A stretch of 64,000 nucleotides of DNA from Paenibacillus xerothermodurans (GCF_002220865.2 NZ_NHRJ02000013.1:1-64000), one strand, 5' to 3'. Shown: positions 52,596 through 62,446, counted from the first letter of the stretch. Made by a program: numbers and translations. The notes: a model not told the origin generated them from the sequence alone.

Positions 52596-54364
52596 GATTC
52601 ACTTCCTTCCCCGTTCTCTCCCCCTCCGATTAAGACGGCTTCCGTCTGCTGACGCTCGAACTGCTCCTTATACCATCCGCCCAACAGCATGAGCTGCTCA
52701 TGTGTTCCTTCCTCCGCAATCCTGCCGTCACTCAGCACCACAATCCAATCTGCATGGGCGACAGCGGAGAGGCGGTGTGTCGCTAAAAATGTGGTTTTAC
52801 CTACGCGCTCCCTGCGCAGATTCATTAGTATGCGGTTCTCCGTCCGGGCATCCACTGCCGACAGTGAGTCATCAAGAATTAGTATTTCAGGATCAATCAG
52901 CAGCGCGCGTGCAATGCTGACTCTCTGCTTTTGCCCTCCGGAGAGCATGACCCCGTTCTCGCCCACCACCGTGTCGAGCCCGTCAGGCAGCTGCTCCACG
53001 TCCTTGGTAAAAGAAGCTAACTCAATCGCGCGCCAAATCTCATCATCAGATGCATCCGGTTTACCCAAGGCGATATTCTCACGGATTGTTTTCGATAGCA
53101 GCAAATGCTCCTGCGACACATAACCAATCCAGCCCCGCACGCGGGAGACCGGGATTTGTTCCATAGGCACCTGCGAAATGAACATGCTTTCCGGCGCAAT
53201 CGGGTACTGCCGCAGCAGCTGCTTCAGTAGAGTGCTTTTGCCGCTGCCGGTGCGTCCCACTATTCCAAGCGTTTGCCCACGCTCCAGTTGAAAGGAGATA
53301 TCCGTGAGGCTGTCGGTAGTCGCTCCAGGATATCGGAACTTCAGCCGATTCATAATAATCTGCCCCGGTGCCTCCACGTCCACTGTGTGGGGTGCATCCT
53401 GTACGTCGGGTGCCTGAACAAATGCAGTGGACAACCGCTCAACCGAGGCCGTACCCCGCTGCAGCACGTTGATAAATTCGCCGAAAGCAATCATCGGCCA
53501 AATCAGCATGCCGAGGTATATGTTGAAAGAAACCAACTGCCCGAGCGAGATCTCATTATGAAACACCATGTACGCTCCATATCCGATCCCTATGGCATAG
53601 CTTAAGCCGACAATCAGCGCTATGGCCGGATGAAACAGCGCGTTGACGGCGGCCACCCTCCTGTTTTTATCCATAACATCTCGGGTCACTTTGTCAAACG
53701 CGGCAATATCATGCTCCTCCTGCACGTAAGAGCGGATCACGCGCATCCCTGAGATCGACTCCAAAGCTTGATCGTTCATCTTGCCGAACGCAGCCTGCGC
53801 CGCGACAAACCTTTTGCGTGTGTGCTTTCCCAACAGGTTGATTACGACCACCAACAAAGGCATTGGTATGAGAGCGGCGAGCATTAGCTTATAACTAATC
53901 AAGGAAATCATGGTGATTAGAACAACGGCGGTACCGACGAGCGTGTTTACCAGCGTCATAACCCCGTAACCTGCGGTTTGGCTGATCGCCAGCACATCAT
54001 TTGTGGCCAACGCCATCAATTCCCCGGTACTGTTGCGTTGGAAGAAGGAAGGTGCCATTTTGGTGAGATGCTCCAATAATCTTCCCCTCAGTACACGCTC
54101 TAGCAGAATGGAGTTACCAAACAAAGCGGTCACCCACGCAAACGACAAGCCATAGATAACAACGCCAAGACACACGAGCAAAAGAACACTTTGCGTTAAA
54201 CCTTGAGCGTCCAGCGTGCCGGTGCGTATCTGGTCAATGACGTTACCTACCATCCTTGGCGGGATAATGCTTAAACTACTAACCGCCGTCATCAGTGCGA
54301 TGGCGACCGCGTAGTTCTTCCAGCGCTGCTGAAAAAACCACGACAATCTCCTAATAAAAGACAC
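52592..54364 (-). CDS. ABC exporter subunit, BmrC-like (Asp in place of catalytic Glu)
   Basis: A 590-residue half-transporter with six helices and a nucleotide-binding domain: GRTGSGKST, LSGGQKQRVSIARALL, and Walker B LILDDSLSAVD, where the catalytic Glu is Asp. This is the degenerate-site half of a heterodimer (like BmrC with BmrD; family knowledge). GTG 54364 with GAGGAGGGG is preferred over the much longer TTG-type frame. First of two coupled genes. Confidence 0.92.
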   Translation of the reverse strand: MSFIRRLSWFFQQRWKNYAVAIALMTAVSSLSIIPPRMVGNVIDQIRTGTLDAQGLTQSVLLLVCLGVVIYGLSFAWVTALFGNSILLERVLRGRLLEHLTKMAPSFFQRNSTGELMALATNDVLAISQTAGYGVMTLVNTLVGTAVVLITMISLISYKLMLAALIPMPLLVVVINLLGKHTRKRFVAAQAAFGKMNDQALESISGMRVIRSYVQEEHDIAAFDKVTRDVMDKNRRVAAVNALFHPAIALIVGLSYAIGIGYGAYMVFHNEISLGQLVSFNIYLGMLIWPMIAFGEFINVLQRGTASVERLSTAFVQAPDVQDAPHTVDVEAPGQIIMNRLKFRYPGATTDSLTDISFQLERGQTLGIVGRTGSGKSTLLKQLLRQYPIAPESMFISQVPMEQIPVSRVRGWIGYVSQEHLLLSKTIRENIALGKPDASDDEIWRAIELASFTKDVEQLPDGLDTVVGENGVMLSGGQKQRVSIARALLIDPEILILDDSLSAVDARTENRILMNLRRERVGKTTFLATHRLSAVAHADWIVVLSDGRIAEEGTHEQLMLLGGWYKEQFERQQTEAVLIGGGENGEGSES

Positions 54365-54504
54365 GGCTTCACCCCTCCTCACAAGCTTTTTTTTAAAACC
54401 GTCAGCTTCATGACGTTGTGACAAGCAAGCTTTGTCCAAACAAGGTCTGGCCTGCACCAGGTATTACACCATAATATGGATGCAGCCAAAGTGCCTGAAT
54501 TGTT

Positions 54505-54541
54505 ATTAAAAAAATCACCCGGATGAAGTTCATAAGGTGAT
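54505..54541 (-). terminator. Rho-independent terminator of the DUF554 gene
   Basis: Minus strand: ATCACC, 16-base loop, GGTGAT, then TTTTTTTAAT. It separates the DUF554 gene from the ABC pair. Confidence 0.7.
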
Positions 54542-54567
54542 CCAACTCATGCTGAAGTTTTGTGACT

Positions 54568-55338
54568 TTAACCGCCCGCCCAAAGCGCCGTCAGCGATTG
54601 CACAAAAGGCACCGCCAGGGCTGCTACCAATACGGATGGGAGCAGATTGGCAACATTGATTTGCCTGATCTCCAACAGATTCAAGCCGAGACCGATGATA
54701 AGAATGCCGCCGACTGCTGTAATTTCAGTAATGATGGCATTAAGCAACCGCTGCTCTATGATGGCAGCGATCCCAGACGCAGCCAGAGCAATGCTGCCTT
54801 GATACACAAATACGGGAAGCGCCGAAAACATAACCCCAACGCCTAGCGTGGAAGCAAATATGATGGATAAAAATCCATCGAGCATCGCCTTTGTGTACAA
54901 AATGTCATGGGCACCCCGAAGTCCTCCATCCAAAGCGCCCAAAATAGCCATCGCACCCACGCAATAAATGAGTGTCGTATTCACGAACCCGGCGGCAATT
55001 CGCCCCCGTTCATTTTTCACAGGATGAGCTGTGGAGCCTCGCCTGGACAGCAGTCTCATCATCGCATTCACCACGCGTTCCAGAAGTACGCCCAGTCTGT
55101 CGAGCATGCGCTCAACTTGCAGCAGCTCGCCTATCACGCCTCCAATAACCAGACTTGCTACCACCAATAAAAAATTCGATGACTTCAACGCCATCGACAC
55201 ACCCAGCACCAGAAGCGCAATACCGATCCCCTGCACGACAGTGCTCCGGATTCCCGGGCTCATTCGATGAAATATAAGTCCCAGCAAAGCGCCCACAATG
55301 ATCGCTGCAGCGTTACCCGTAGTTCCCCAAAGTGTCAT
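54568..55338 (-). CDS. DUF554 membrane protein (YdfK-like)
   Basis: A 256-residue membrane protein with about seven helices and the DUF554 signatures GNAAAIIVGALLGL, TALKSSN-like GVSMALKSSNFLL, IYCVGAMAILGALDGGLRGA and LLIGLGLNLLEI-like GGILIIGLGLNLLEI. Function unknown; it looks like a transporter. GAGAGG lies 10 bases before ATG 55338. Confidence 0.92.
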   Translation of the reverse strand: MTLWGTTGNAAAIIVGALLGLIFHRMSPGIRSTVVQGIGIALLVLGVSMALKSSNFLLVVASLVIGGVIGELLQVERMLDRLGVLLERVVNAMMRLLSRRGSTAHPVKNERGRIAAGFVNTTLIYCVGAMAILGALDGGLRGAHDILYTKAMLDGFLSIIFASTLGVGVMFSALPVFVYQGSIALAASGIAAIIEQRLLNAIITEITAVGGILIIGLGLNLLEIRQINVANLLPSVLVAALAVPFVQSLTALWAGG

Positions 55339-55474
55339 GCCGTATAAACCTCTCGTTCTTCGTGTGGAAAAATGGTGTCAACAAAACAACGCAGGCAGCC
55401 CCGGAGTTCAAGGGCCGCCTAATAACTGATGGAGTTAATTATTTCAGATGCGGAAGTACCGGAGATTAAACTAG

Positions 55475-56932
55475 TCATTGATGTGCGGAGGTGCCGGAAA
55501 GACCCATCTGATCTATGATACGTTGGCTTTCATGATTGAGTCCGGTGATGTCGACGGTTTTGCCGACGCCGGCGTATTTCTGTGTCACCTTCGATATCGC
55601 CGTGATCGCCGAATGATCCCAAACATGGGATCCGCTGAAATCGATCACGATGTGCCCGGGGTCCGCATTATGGTCGAACAGCTCGACGAAATGCGTCATC
55701 GTTCCGAAAAACAGCTGCCCACTGACGTGGTAAGTTTTCCGACCGGCTGTATCCATGGTGGTGCGGCAGCGCAGGCTGGCCATTTTCCACCCGAAATTGA
55801 GCGAACTCAGAATGACACCCGATACGACACCGATAGCCAAATCGGAGGTAGCCACGACGATAGCCACCGTCAATACCATGACCACGGCATCACTGCGCGG
55901 GATTTTGCCAAGCGTCCTCAGCGAACCCCAATCAAAGGTTCCGATGGACACCATAAACATGACGCCCACCAGAGCAGCCATAGGAATTCGCTTCACAATG
56001 TCACCCAACACAAGGATCAAAAACAACAGGAACAACCCTGCGACTAGCGTCGATAGTCTGGTTCTTCCACCCGATTTCACGTTGATTACGGTCTGACCAA
56101 TCATGGCACAGCCCGCCATGCCGCCGAAAAATCCGGTGATCACATTGGCAATGCCCTGACCGCGCACCTCACGGTTTTTGTCGCTTTTTGTTTCCGTCAT
56201 TTCGTCGACGATGGTCGCGGTAAGGAGAGACTCGGTCAGCCCTACTACCGCCAAGGCCAAAGAATAAGGCAGCAGGTGGAGGAGCGTGTCGAAGCTCCAG
56301 GCGATCTGTGGAATATGGAACAGAGGCAGCGCCTGCTGGATATTGCCCATATCGCCGACTGTGCGCACATCTGCACCCGAGAAAACAGAGATCAACGTTA
56401 TGACAATAATCGCCGTCAATGCCGAAGGTACAGCCTTCGTCAGCAAAGGCAGTAAATAAATAATAGCAAGAGTACCTGCAACCATCGCGTACATCGGCCA
56501 CGATTCTCCGGCAAAGTTGGGCAGCTGCGCCATGAAAATGATAATCGCGAGCGCATTGACGAAGCCCACAATCACGGATTGCGGAACAAATGTAATGAAC
56601 CGTCCAACTTTAAGTACACCGAGCAACCATTGTAAAATTCCAGTTAAAATTGTAGCCGCAAATAGATACTCCACACCGTATTGCACGATGATCGGCCCCA
56701 TCAGGGAAGCCATCGCTCCGGTTGCGGCGGAAATCATGCCCGGACGCCCGCCGACGATCGAAATGGTGACGGCAATCGTGAAGGAAGCGTACAATCCGAC
56801 CATAGGGTCTACGCCCGCCATAATTGAGAAAGCGATTGCTTCCGGGATTAACGCCAACGCCACAGTGACGCCGGACAGAACATCATTTCGGACATTCCCT
56901 AAGAAACCCCGTCTCAGCTGTTGCAAAAACAA
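55475..56932 (-). CDS. SulP family inorganic anion transporter with STAS domain
   Basis: A 485-residue membrane transporter: about 12-14 helices (~1-375) with the SulP start LSGVTVALALIPEAIAFSI and GLYASFTIAVTISIVGGRPG, then a C-terminal STAS domain (~390-480; HIVIDFSGSHVWDHSAI). Substrates in the family include sulfate and bicarbonate; the choice here is not clear. TTG start, with the ribosome site GGAGAGG inside a perfect inverted repeat (56933-57040), suggesting translational control. Not flanked by a carbonic anhydrase or sulfate genes. Confidence 0.92.
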   Translation of the reverse strand: MFLQQLRRGFLGNVRNDVLSGVTVALALIPEAIAFSIMAGVDPMVGLYASFTIAVTISIVGGRPGMISAATGAMASLMGPIIVQYGVEYLFAATILTGILQWLLGVLKVGRFITFVPQSVIVGFVNALAIIIFMAQLPNFAGESWPMYAMVAGTLAIIYLLPLLTKAVPSALTAIIVITLISVFSGADVRTVGDMGNIQQALPLFHIPQIAWSFDTLLHLLPYSLALAVVGLTESLLTATIVDEMTETKSDKNREVRGQGIANVITGFFGGMAGCAMIGQTVINVKSGGRTRLSTLVAGLFLLFLILVLGDIVKRIPMAALVGVMFMVSIGTFDWGSLRTLGKIPRSDAVVMVLTVAIVVATSDLAIGVVSGVILSSLNFGWKMASLRCRTTMDTAGRKTYHVSGQLFFGTMTHFVELFDHNADPGHIVIDFSGSHVWDHSAITAISKVTQKYAGVGKTVDITGLNHESQRIIDQMGLSGTSAHQ

Positions 56933-57040
56933 GAAAAATCCTCTCCTATTCCGTTTGTTATTCTTTAGCTCTCCACTCTCAGGATCGCCGGGGTCCGATG
57001 TACACTGTCATCGATTATAAACGGTTGGAGAGGATTTTTC
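56933..57040 (-). promoter_or_regulatory. SulP leader hairpin covering the ribosome site
   Basis: On the minus strand GAAAAATCCTCTCC (57040-57027) pairs perfectly with GGAGAGGATTTTTC (56946-56933), directly before the TTG start; CCGTTT (57024-57019) pairs with AAACGG (56956-56951) inside it. The stem buries the Shine-Dalgarno. A TGGAGAG (56975-56969) in the loop could pair with CTCTCCA of the upstream arm and free it, a switch-like alternative. No metabolite aptamer class was recognised. Confidence 0.6.
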
Positions 57041-57154
57041 ACATATTGTAATTCCGTTGTCAGTCACGCAGGGCCTGATTATCATTGTTATTCTCTTTCA
57101 TGCTTTATCATACTATTATTTGCTCAGTTAGCGCTGCTGCTGCCGGCGCACGCG

Positions 57155-57829
57155 TCACTTTCTGCCGTAATCGGCCTTGATCTCGCCCCACGCCTTAGTA
57201 TCCCACTTCAGGATTGGATTGCTGTAGCTGTTATTGTGCAGCCAAGCCAGGGCCCGGTCAACCAGCGCCCATATCTCCTTGGTAGACTCATCGCGAGGCA
57301 GGTTCGTTGCCACCGCCTTTTTGCGTACCCAACTGATGGCGGTAACGGAGTCGCTGTAAATGGTCATTGAGCTTCCCTTTTGCTTTAAATAAGCGAGAGC
57401 ATGAACGATGGCAAGGAACTCACCTAAATTATTGGTTCCCTTAGCGATCGGCGGATGCTGAAAAATGACCTTTCCTGTTCGCGTGTCCACTCCCTTGTAT
57501 TCCACCAATCCGGGGTTGCCTTTGCTCCCTACATCGACAGAGATGCTGTCCAGCACTACTTGCTCGGACGATTTGCTGCCTTTCGCTGCTCTGGCTCTCT
57601 CCGAACCGCGCTGCGCTGCACCGGCGGAAGACGCAGCAGCAGCCTTAGATGAGGCGGCGAAAGAGGCTTTCCAGCCACGCTTCAACGCCGCTTGAGCTTC
57701 GGCCTCACTCTCATACGCCTTGAATTTCGCCTGCGGATAGCCATTGGTCACCGCTTGACATTCCGCCCAGGTCTTGTAAATTCCCGGAACTTTTCCTTCC
57801 CATACGACATAATACTTTTGTTTAGCCAT
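57155..57829 (-). CDS. rnhA: Ribonuclease H with viroplasmin domain
   Basis: A 224-residue enzyme cutting RNA in RNA-DNA hybrids. The N-terminal viroplasmin-like hybrid-binding domain (~3-50; KYYVVWEGKVPGIYKTWAEC) is joined by an Ala/Ser-rich linker to the RNase H domain: Asp in DSISVDVGSKGNPG, Glu in NNLGEFLAIVHAL, Asp in TIYSDSVTAISW and Asp in KWDTKAWGEI. All catalytic carboxylates are present. It follows recQ by 14 bases, so it is cotranscribed. Confidence 0.93.
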   Translation of the reverse strand: MAKQKYYVVWEGKVPGIYKTWAECQAVTNGYPQAKFKAYESEAEAQAALKRGWKASFAASSKAAAASSAGAAQRGSERARAAKGSKSSEQVVLDSISVDVGSKGNPGLVEYKGVDTRTGKVIFQHPPIAKGTNNLGEFLAIVHALAYLKQKGSSMTIYSDSVTAISWVRKKAVATNLPRDESTKEIWALVDRALAWLHNNSYSNPILKWDTKAWGEIKADYGRK

Positions 57830-57843
57830 TTCGGGACGCCCCT

Positions 57844-59622
57844 CTAGCCGCTATAATTTTTGAAAAAATCTATGAAATAAGCCCCATACTTGAAAAATTT
57901 CGCCTCGCCAACACCCTTGATCTTCAGCATGGCCGCCGGATTCGTAGGCTTCACCCCGCACATATCCCGCAGCGTGCTGTCCGGAAACACGATATAAGGC
58001 GGGATGCCTTCCCGCTTCGCGATCTCCGTTCGCAACCTGCGCAGCTCGTCAAACAGCTCAGCCTCCACCTCACGGGCCGCAGGCTCCTGTCGCACTCGAA
58101 TCTTCTGTATGACGCGCTCGCTGCCGGCTAATACTGCCTGGGCTTTCGCATGCAGCCTGAGCACCGGGTACTTGCCATCGGAAATGAGCAGGTAGCCCTC
58201 AGCGACGAGAAGCTGAATGAGATCGACAATCTCCTTTTCTGTGCGGTCCTTTAATAAACCGTACGTGCTCAGTTCGTGGAAGCCCATGTCCAACACCTTT
58301 TTGCTGCGTGAGCCCTTGAGCACGGCAGCAACCATGGTGGCGCCAAAACGTTCCCGCATCCTCCGGACACATGAGAAAATCTTCTGTGCCTCCAGCGTGA
58401 TGTCGGTCAACTGCCGCTCCGTACTGCAGCTGCTGCATCGGCCGCATTCCTCAGCGTCGTCTCCGAAATACCGCACGATGTAACGCTGCAGACACTGCGA
58501 TGTGTGGCAGTAATCCGCCATCTGCTGCAGCCTGCGGTACTCCTGCGTCTGGCGTTCCGTATCGGTAATCGACTGCTCAATCAGGAACTTCTGGATCATA
58601 ATATCCTGCGGACTGAACAGCAGCAGGCATTCGCTCGGCAGGCCATCCCGCCCGGCCCGGCCCGCTTCTTGGTAGTATGCTTCCATGTTCTTCGGCATGT
58701 TGTAGTGAATGACATAACGCACGTTGGATTTGTCGATCCCCATGCCGAAGGCGTTACTCGCGACTATCACGCGCACCTCATCGTACAAAAATTTCTCTTG
58801 AGCTTCCGCCCGTTCTTTGTCCGACAGTCCTGCGTGGTACTTGCCTACGGGTACCTTTTTTTTGTGCAGCAGCTCATAGAGGTTGTCCACCTCTTTGCGC
58901 GTCGCCGCGTACACGATACCGACTTCATCCTTGTGCGCGTGAATGTATTCCAGCATGACATCCCGTTTGTTCTCACCTTTGATCACGTGAAAGGCAAGAT
59001 TGTCGCGCGCGAACCCTGTCACAAATTGCTGCGGCTCACTCAGACCTAAATGCTTCACTATGTCCTCTCGTACCTGGTCCGTCGCCGTCGCAGTGAACGC
59101 CGTCAAGACCGGCCGCCTCGGCAAGCTGCTTACCAGCCGGCTGATCGCCAGGTAACTTGGCCGGAAATCGTGCCCCCATTGCGAGACGCAATGCGCTTCA
59201 TCCACAGCCACCATAGGGATTTCCAAATTGGCTAGAAGTTGCACGAACCGCTCCGACTCGAGGCGCTCGGGCGCGATGTACAACAGCTTGTACTCTCCTC
59301 GGCGCGCCCGGTGAATGCGCTGCTCCACCTGACTGTACGTGAGAGAGCTGTTGATATACGTCGCCGGTATGCCGATGCTGTCGAGCCCGTCAACCTGGTC
59401 CTTCATCAGTGAGATTAACGGCGACACAACAATCGTCGTTCCGTTAAGCAGCAGTGCCGGAATCTGATAGCATATCGACTTGCCGCCGCCCGTAGGCATG
59501 ATTCCCAGGGTATCGCGCTGACTTACAACACTGGCGATGACTTTCTTTTGCCCGTCGCGAAATGAGTTATATCCATAATATGTTTTAAGCAGCGTCTCTG
59601 CCTGCTTCATCGTGCCAGCCAA
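57844..59622 (-). CDS. recQ: ATP-dependent DNA helicase RecQ
   Basis: A 592-residue 3'-5' helicase for recombination and replication-fork repair. Helicase motifs: MPTGGGKSICYQIPALL, VDEAHCVSQWGHDFRPSY, FTATATDQVREDIV and QEAGRAGRDGLPSECLLL; a Zn site (four Cys in EECGRCSSC and nearby), winged helix and a C-terminal HRDC domain (ELFDELRRLRTEIAKREG) follow. The TTG at 59622 has GAGGAGG 9 bases ahead; an ATG at 59610 is possible. Between a glycosyltransferase gene and rnhA in one operon. Confidence 0.96.
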   Translation of the reverse strand: MAGTMKQAETLLKTYYGYNSFRDGQKKVIASVVSQRDTLGIMPTGGGKSICYQIPALLLNGTTIVVSPLISLMKDQVDGLDSIGIPATYINSSLTYSQVEQRIHRARRGEYKLLYIAPERLESERFVQLLANLEIPMVAVDEAHCVSQWGHDFRPSYLAISRLVSSLPRRPVLTAFTATATDQVREDIVKHLGLSEPQQFVTGFARDNLAFHVIKGENKRDVMLEYIHAHKDEVGIVYAATRKEVDNLYELLHKKKVPVGKYHAGLSDKERAEAQEKFLYDEVRVIVASNAFGMGIDKSNVRYVIHYNMPKNMEAYYQEAGRAGRDGLPSECLLLFSPQDIMIQKFLIEQSITDTERQTQEYRRLQQMADYCHTSQCLQRYIVRYFGDDAEECGRCSSCSTERQLTDITLEAQKIFSCVRRMRERFGATMVAAVLKGSRSKKVLDMGFHELSTYGLLKDRTEKEIVDLIQLLVAEGYLLISDGKYPVLRLHAKAQAVLAGSERVIQKIRVRQEPAAREVEAELFDELRRLRTEIAKREGIPPYIVFPDSTLRDMCGVKPTNPAAMLKIKGVGEAKFFKYGAYFIDFFKNYSG

Positions 59623-59670
59623 GATCGCACGCCTCCTCTTTTTACAGGGATTTCTTCGACCGGATTGCGG

Positions 59671-60546
59671 TCACAACCCCGTTTCCATTGCTCCGTCACC
59701 GTCAGGCGCGGCAGGTCGCGACTCAGCCTCCGTTAACAGCACCGCCCGACGGGAAACCATCGGTTGTCCGTCCCAGACTATTTCCGTGGCAGCCTTGCGG
59801 CGGGCAACCTCCGGCTCCTCCAACAGCACAAAAAAGTTCTTTGTTGGCAGAAAGCCTAGATCATGCTTCGCGGACAGCTTATCCAAATACGGCCTCATAT
59901 TCTCATGCTGTCCGGACATGTTGCCGCCCTGTGCTGAGAAGGCGTACAACGCCGTTGCCGCCGGCACCCTTTTCACCCGGTAATGTTGTACCGCGCGCAG
60001 GAAAAAATCCCAGTCCCAATAATGATACAGCCCTGTGTCGAACGCTCCGAGCCGTTCATGCATCGAAGCCCGATACAAACATCCGGAAGATACGAACGTG
60101 GAAAACTTTCGCATCGCCGCCACATCATGCTCATAGGCAAACACGAAACGCTTCGTGGGTACACGGGTGTGAGCGGACATAACATAATCGAAAATCTCTA
60201 CGTCGGAATAAACCAAGTCCGAGTCGTTGACAGCGTCCAGCATCCGTTCGACATGTGTAGGCACCAGCAGGTCATCGTCGTCGCACAGCATAATATATTG
60301 TCCGCGCACCAGTTGGAGACCGCGGTTTCTTGCATGAACATGCTTAAGATTGCGTCCCATGGTGACGATCGTAATATCCAGCTCGGCGTATAACGATTGG
60401 ATAAAGTCAATCGGCTCCCCTGCATCGTTCACGACGATAATTTGTAAATGGCGGTAAGTCTGCCTAGCTAAAGCTTCGATCAACTCCGACAAAAAGTCAG
60501 GCCTGTTGTATGTCGGAATAATAACGGACACCAGCGGTGATTCCAT
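59671..60546 (-). CDS. Family 2 glycosyltransferase
   Basis: A 291-residue GT-A fold transferase: PLVSVIIPTYNRPDFLSEL at the start, IIVVNDAGE, and the metal-binding Asp run MLCDDDDLLVPTH. The C-terminal part is unusual and probably binds an acceptor. Sugar and acceptor are unknown. ATG 60546 follows AAGGAG; the long upstream frame is not used. Heads the GT2-recQ-rnhA unit. Confidence 0.9.
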   Translation of the reverse strand: MESPLVSVIIPTYNRPDFLSELIEALARQTYRHLQIIVVNDAGEPIDFIQSLYAELDITIVTMGRNLKHVHARNRGLQLVRGQYIMLCDDDDLLVPTHVERMLDAVNDSDLVYSDVEIFDYVMSAHTRVPTKRFVFAYEHDVAAMRKFSTFVSSGCLYRASMHERLGAFDTGLYHYWDWDFFLRAVQHYRVKRVPAATALYAFSAQGGNMSGQHENMRPYLDKLSAKHDLGFLPTKNFFVLLEEPEVARRKAATEIVWDGQPMVSRRAVLLTEAESRPAAPDGDGAMETGL

Positions 60547-60824
60547 CTGATTGCTCCTTTTTAACGTTATTTCCGTACGAGCCGCTACCCACAAAGATAC
60601 CAAAAAAAACGCGAAAGGGAAACCTCGAACCAAGTTCACCGGCTTTGACGCAGCGCCCACACGGCACAAAATTCCTGTCCGCCAGCCACGTCCATCTCCG
60701 GCGCTAACGTTAGGATTATTTGGGATGTGCCGGCTTGAAGGAATTCACATTGTGCGTGTGGAATCTCTTTCTTAGTCACATTTTGATGTATACTGTTGTC
60801 AAACTAATCAGGAGGAGAAACAAC

Positions 60825-61616
60825 ATGCTTAGCGTAAGAAACATTCGGTACACCTGTTTAGCGTTGCTATTGACTGCGTTGCTCACGTTGCTTCCCGTGC
60901 CCGCCGGCGCCGAGGCAGCACCACCGGTTCAAATATATATGCAGCAGGAGCTGCAGCAATGGGAACAAGCCCCATTTATTTCACAAGGTAACACCATGGT
61001 TCCGATGCGCGCTCTGTTCGAAAAATTAGGATTTGCCGTAACGTGGGACGCGGCCACGGAAACAGCGACAGCCGTTCGAGGCGATCTAACTATCGCTTTA
61101 TCTATTAATAAAACAACAGCAACGGTGAATGGGATTGCTTACTATCTGGAAACGGCACCGATGATTGAGGGAGGCAGCACTTTTATGCCGCTGCGCTTTG
61201 TGAGCGAATCGGCCGGTGCGGATGTGACCTGGAATGACGAGGACCGCGCTGTTCATATCGATTTCAACCGTGATCCTCAACACAGAATCCGCAAGCTGAT
61301 CGACAACGTTACTAACAGCAGCAGCTTCATCCAGCATGCGATGGTTATCACAGGCGGCGACGGTATTAAGAAAAACGACGTCGTGACACAGCAGCTCAGC
61401 ATAGCGCCAGACGGAACTTCGGCGAAGGTCACGTTCCAGGCAGGTTTCACAGTGTCCAAGGCTGTGAAAACGGGCAGCGGGGTGACAATTGCCCCGGCGG
61501 AGTCAGTGGTGTATGAGTTCATATGCAGCGTTTATAAAGACGCTTATGGACAATGGCTGTTAAGGCAGCCCCCCTCGGCTATGGAGTATGTGTTAAAAGA
61601 AAACAAACCGTTCTGA
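60825..61616 (+). CDS. Secreted copper amine oxidase N-terminal domain protein
   Basis: A 263-residue exported protein: signal peptide (~1-30, ending VPAGAEAAP), then a copper-amine-oxidase-N-like domain (~38-145; SQGNTMVPMRALFEKLGFAV and GGSTFMPLRFVSESAGADVT), and a C-terminal ~110-residue region of unknown fold. The domain is common in Paenibacillus surface proteins, where it is thought to bind the cell wall (stalk domain). AGGAGGAG precedes the ATG. A second member lies at 62592-63074. Confidence 0.9.
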   Translation: MLSVRNIRYTCLALLLTALLTLLPVPAGAEAAPPVQIYMQQELQQWEQAPFISQGNTMVPMRALFEKLGFAVTWDAATETATAVRGDLTIALSINKTTATVNGIAYYLETAPMIEGGSTFMPLRFVSESAGADVTWNDEDRAVHIDFNRDPQHRIRKLIDNVTNSSSFIQHAMVITGGDGIKKNDVVTQQLSIAPDGTSAKVTFQAGFTVSKAVKTGSGVTIAPAESVVYEFICSVYKDAYGQWLLRQPPSAMEYVLKENKPF

Positions 61617-61701
61617 CGCAAACTGGCATGACGTATCCCGCAGGGCCAATAGAACGGCTAACACAGGCAGCGTGGAACATTAACAAACCTCGGCTGCCAC
61701 A

Positions 61702-61756
61702 CAAAAAACAAGGTAGCGATCCATGCATGGGCATGGCGCGTTACCTTGTTTTTGTG
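61702..61756. terminator. Bidirectional terminator
   Basis: AAAACAAGGTA, an 18-26-base centre with GCG/CGC, TACCTTGTTTT, flanked by A and T runs. It serves the plus-strand gene ending at 61616 and the minus-strand gene ending at 61763. Confidence 0.9.
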
Positions 61757-61762
61757 TGAGCA

Positions 61763-62446
61763 TTACAGGGGCAGCAGTCGAACGGGTTCGCGCATACGCT
61801 TTAATTGTTCGATCATGTCGTACCACTGCTGAGGCTTGTTTGGGAGCACCGCATAGTAGCGCTCCAGGAAATTAGTAATACGGCCTGTCGGTACGGATTC
61901 AACAGCAAAAGCATCTTCCCGGTACGGCATAAAGCACAGGTCCAAAGCCTGCACTGCAGTCCCGTCATTATGCCAGGATGGGTGCACATAATCGATATCC
62001 AACTTACGGAATCCCAAATGCGACAGCACCTCGCGCCTGACAAAAGGATCCATTGGCTTCACACCGCCAAAGTTGTAGTCCTGTGTCAGGTAGGGATTGT
62101 AAATTTCCGCAAACATGCCATGAAGCACGCCGCTGCCGGCTTGTACGAGCCGCAGGATGTCTTCCATCCTGTTTCTAACCAGCAGCGGGCCGATCCCGAG
62201 CCCCTCCCGGCCGATGATGGTGAAGTCGGTCATAGCAACCTGCATATCATCATAGTACCGGTACTCCGTTGCCCCGACGACTTCCCCTTCGTGCACGGCA
62301 ACAAAAACGCGTATGCCTGGATCGCTAAGAGGACCCGCCCACTGCTCGAATTCCAGCACTTCCTCCGGCGGAAACACCAATTTCATGAGATCATGCATCT
62401 GGCGGAAATACGGATCGTTAATCCCGGTGATTCGAATATAATCCAT
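61763..62446 (-). CDS. GNAT family N-acetyltransferase
   Basis: A ~227-residue protein whose first ~110 residues look like an acetyl-CoA-binding GNAT fold (IRVFVAVHEGEVVGATEYRY; GREGLGIGPLLVRNRMEDIL). The C-terminal ~110 residues are specific to this group and rich in Asp, Tyr and Trp. ATG 62446 has GGGGGAA upstream; the longer frame lacks a site. Substrate unknown. Confidence 0.78.
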   Translation of the reverse strand: MDYIRITGINDPYFRQMHDLMKLVFPPEEVLEFEQWAGPLSDPGIRVFVAVHEGEVVGATEYRYYDDMQVAMTDFTIIGREGLGIGPLLVRNRMEDILRLVQAGSGVLHGMFAEIYNPYLTQDYNFGGVKPMDPFVRREVLSHLGFRKLDIDYVHPSWHNDGTAVQALDLCFMPYREDAFAVESVPTGRITNFLERYYAVLPNKPQQWYDMIEQLKRMREPVRLLPL

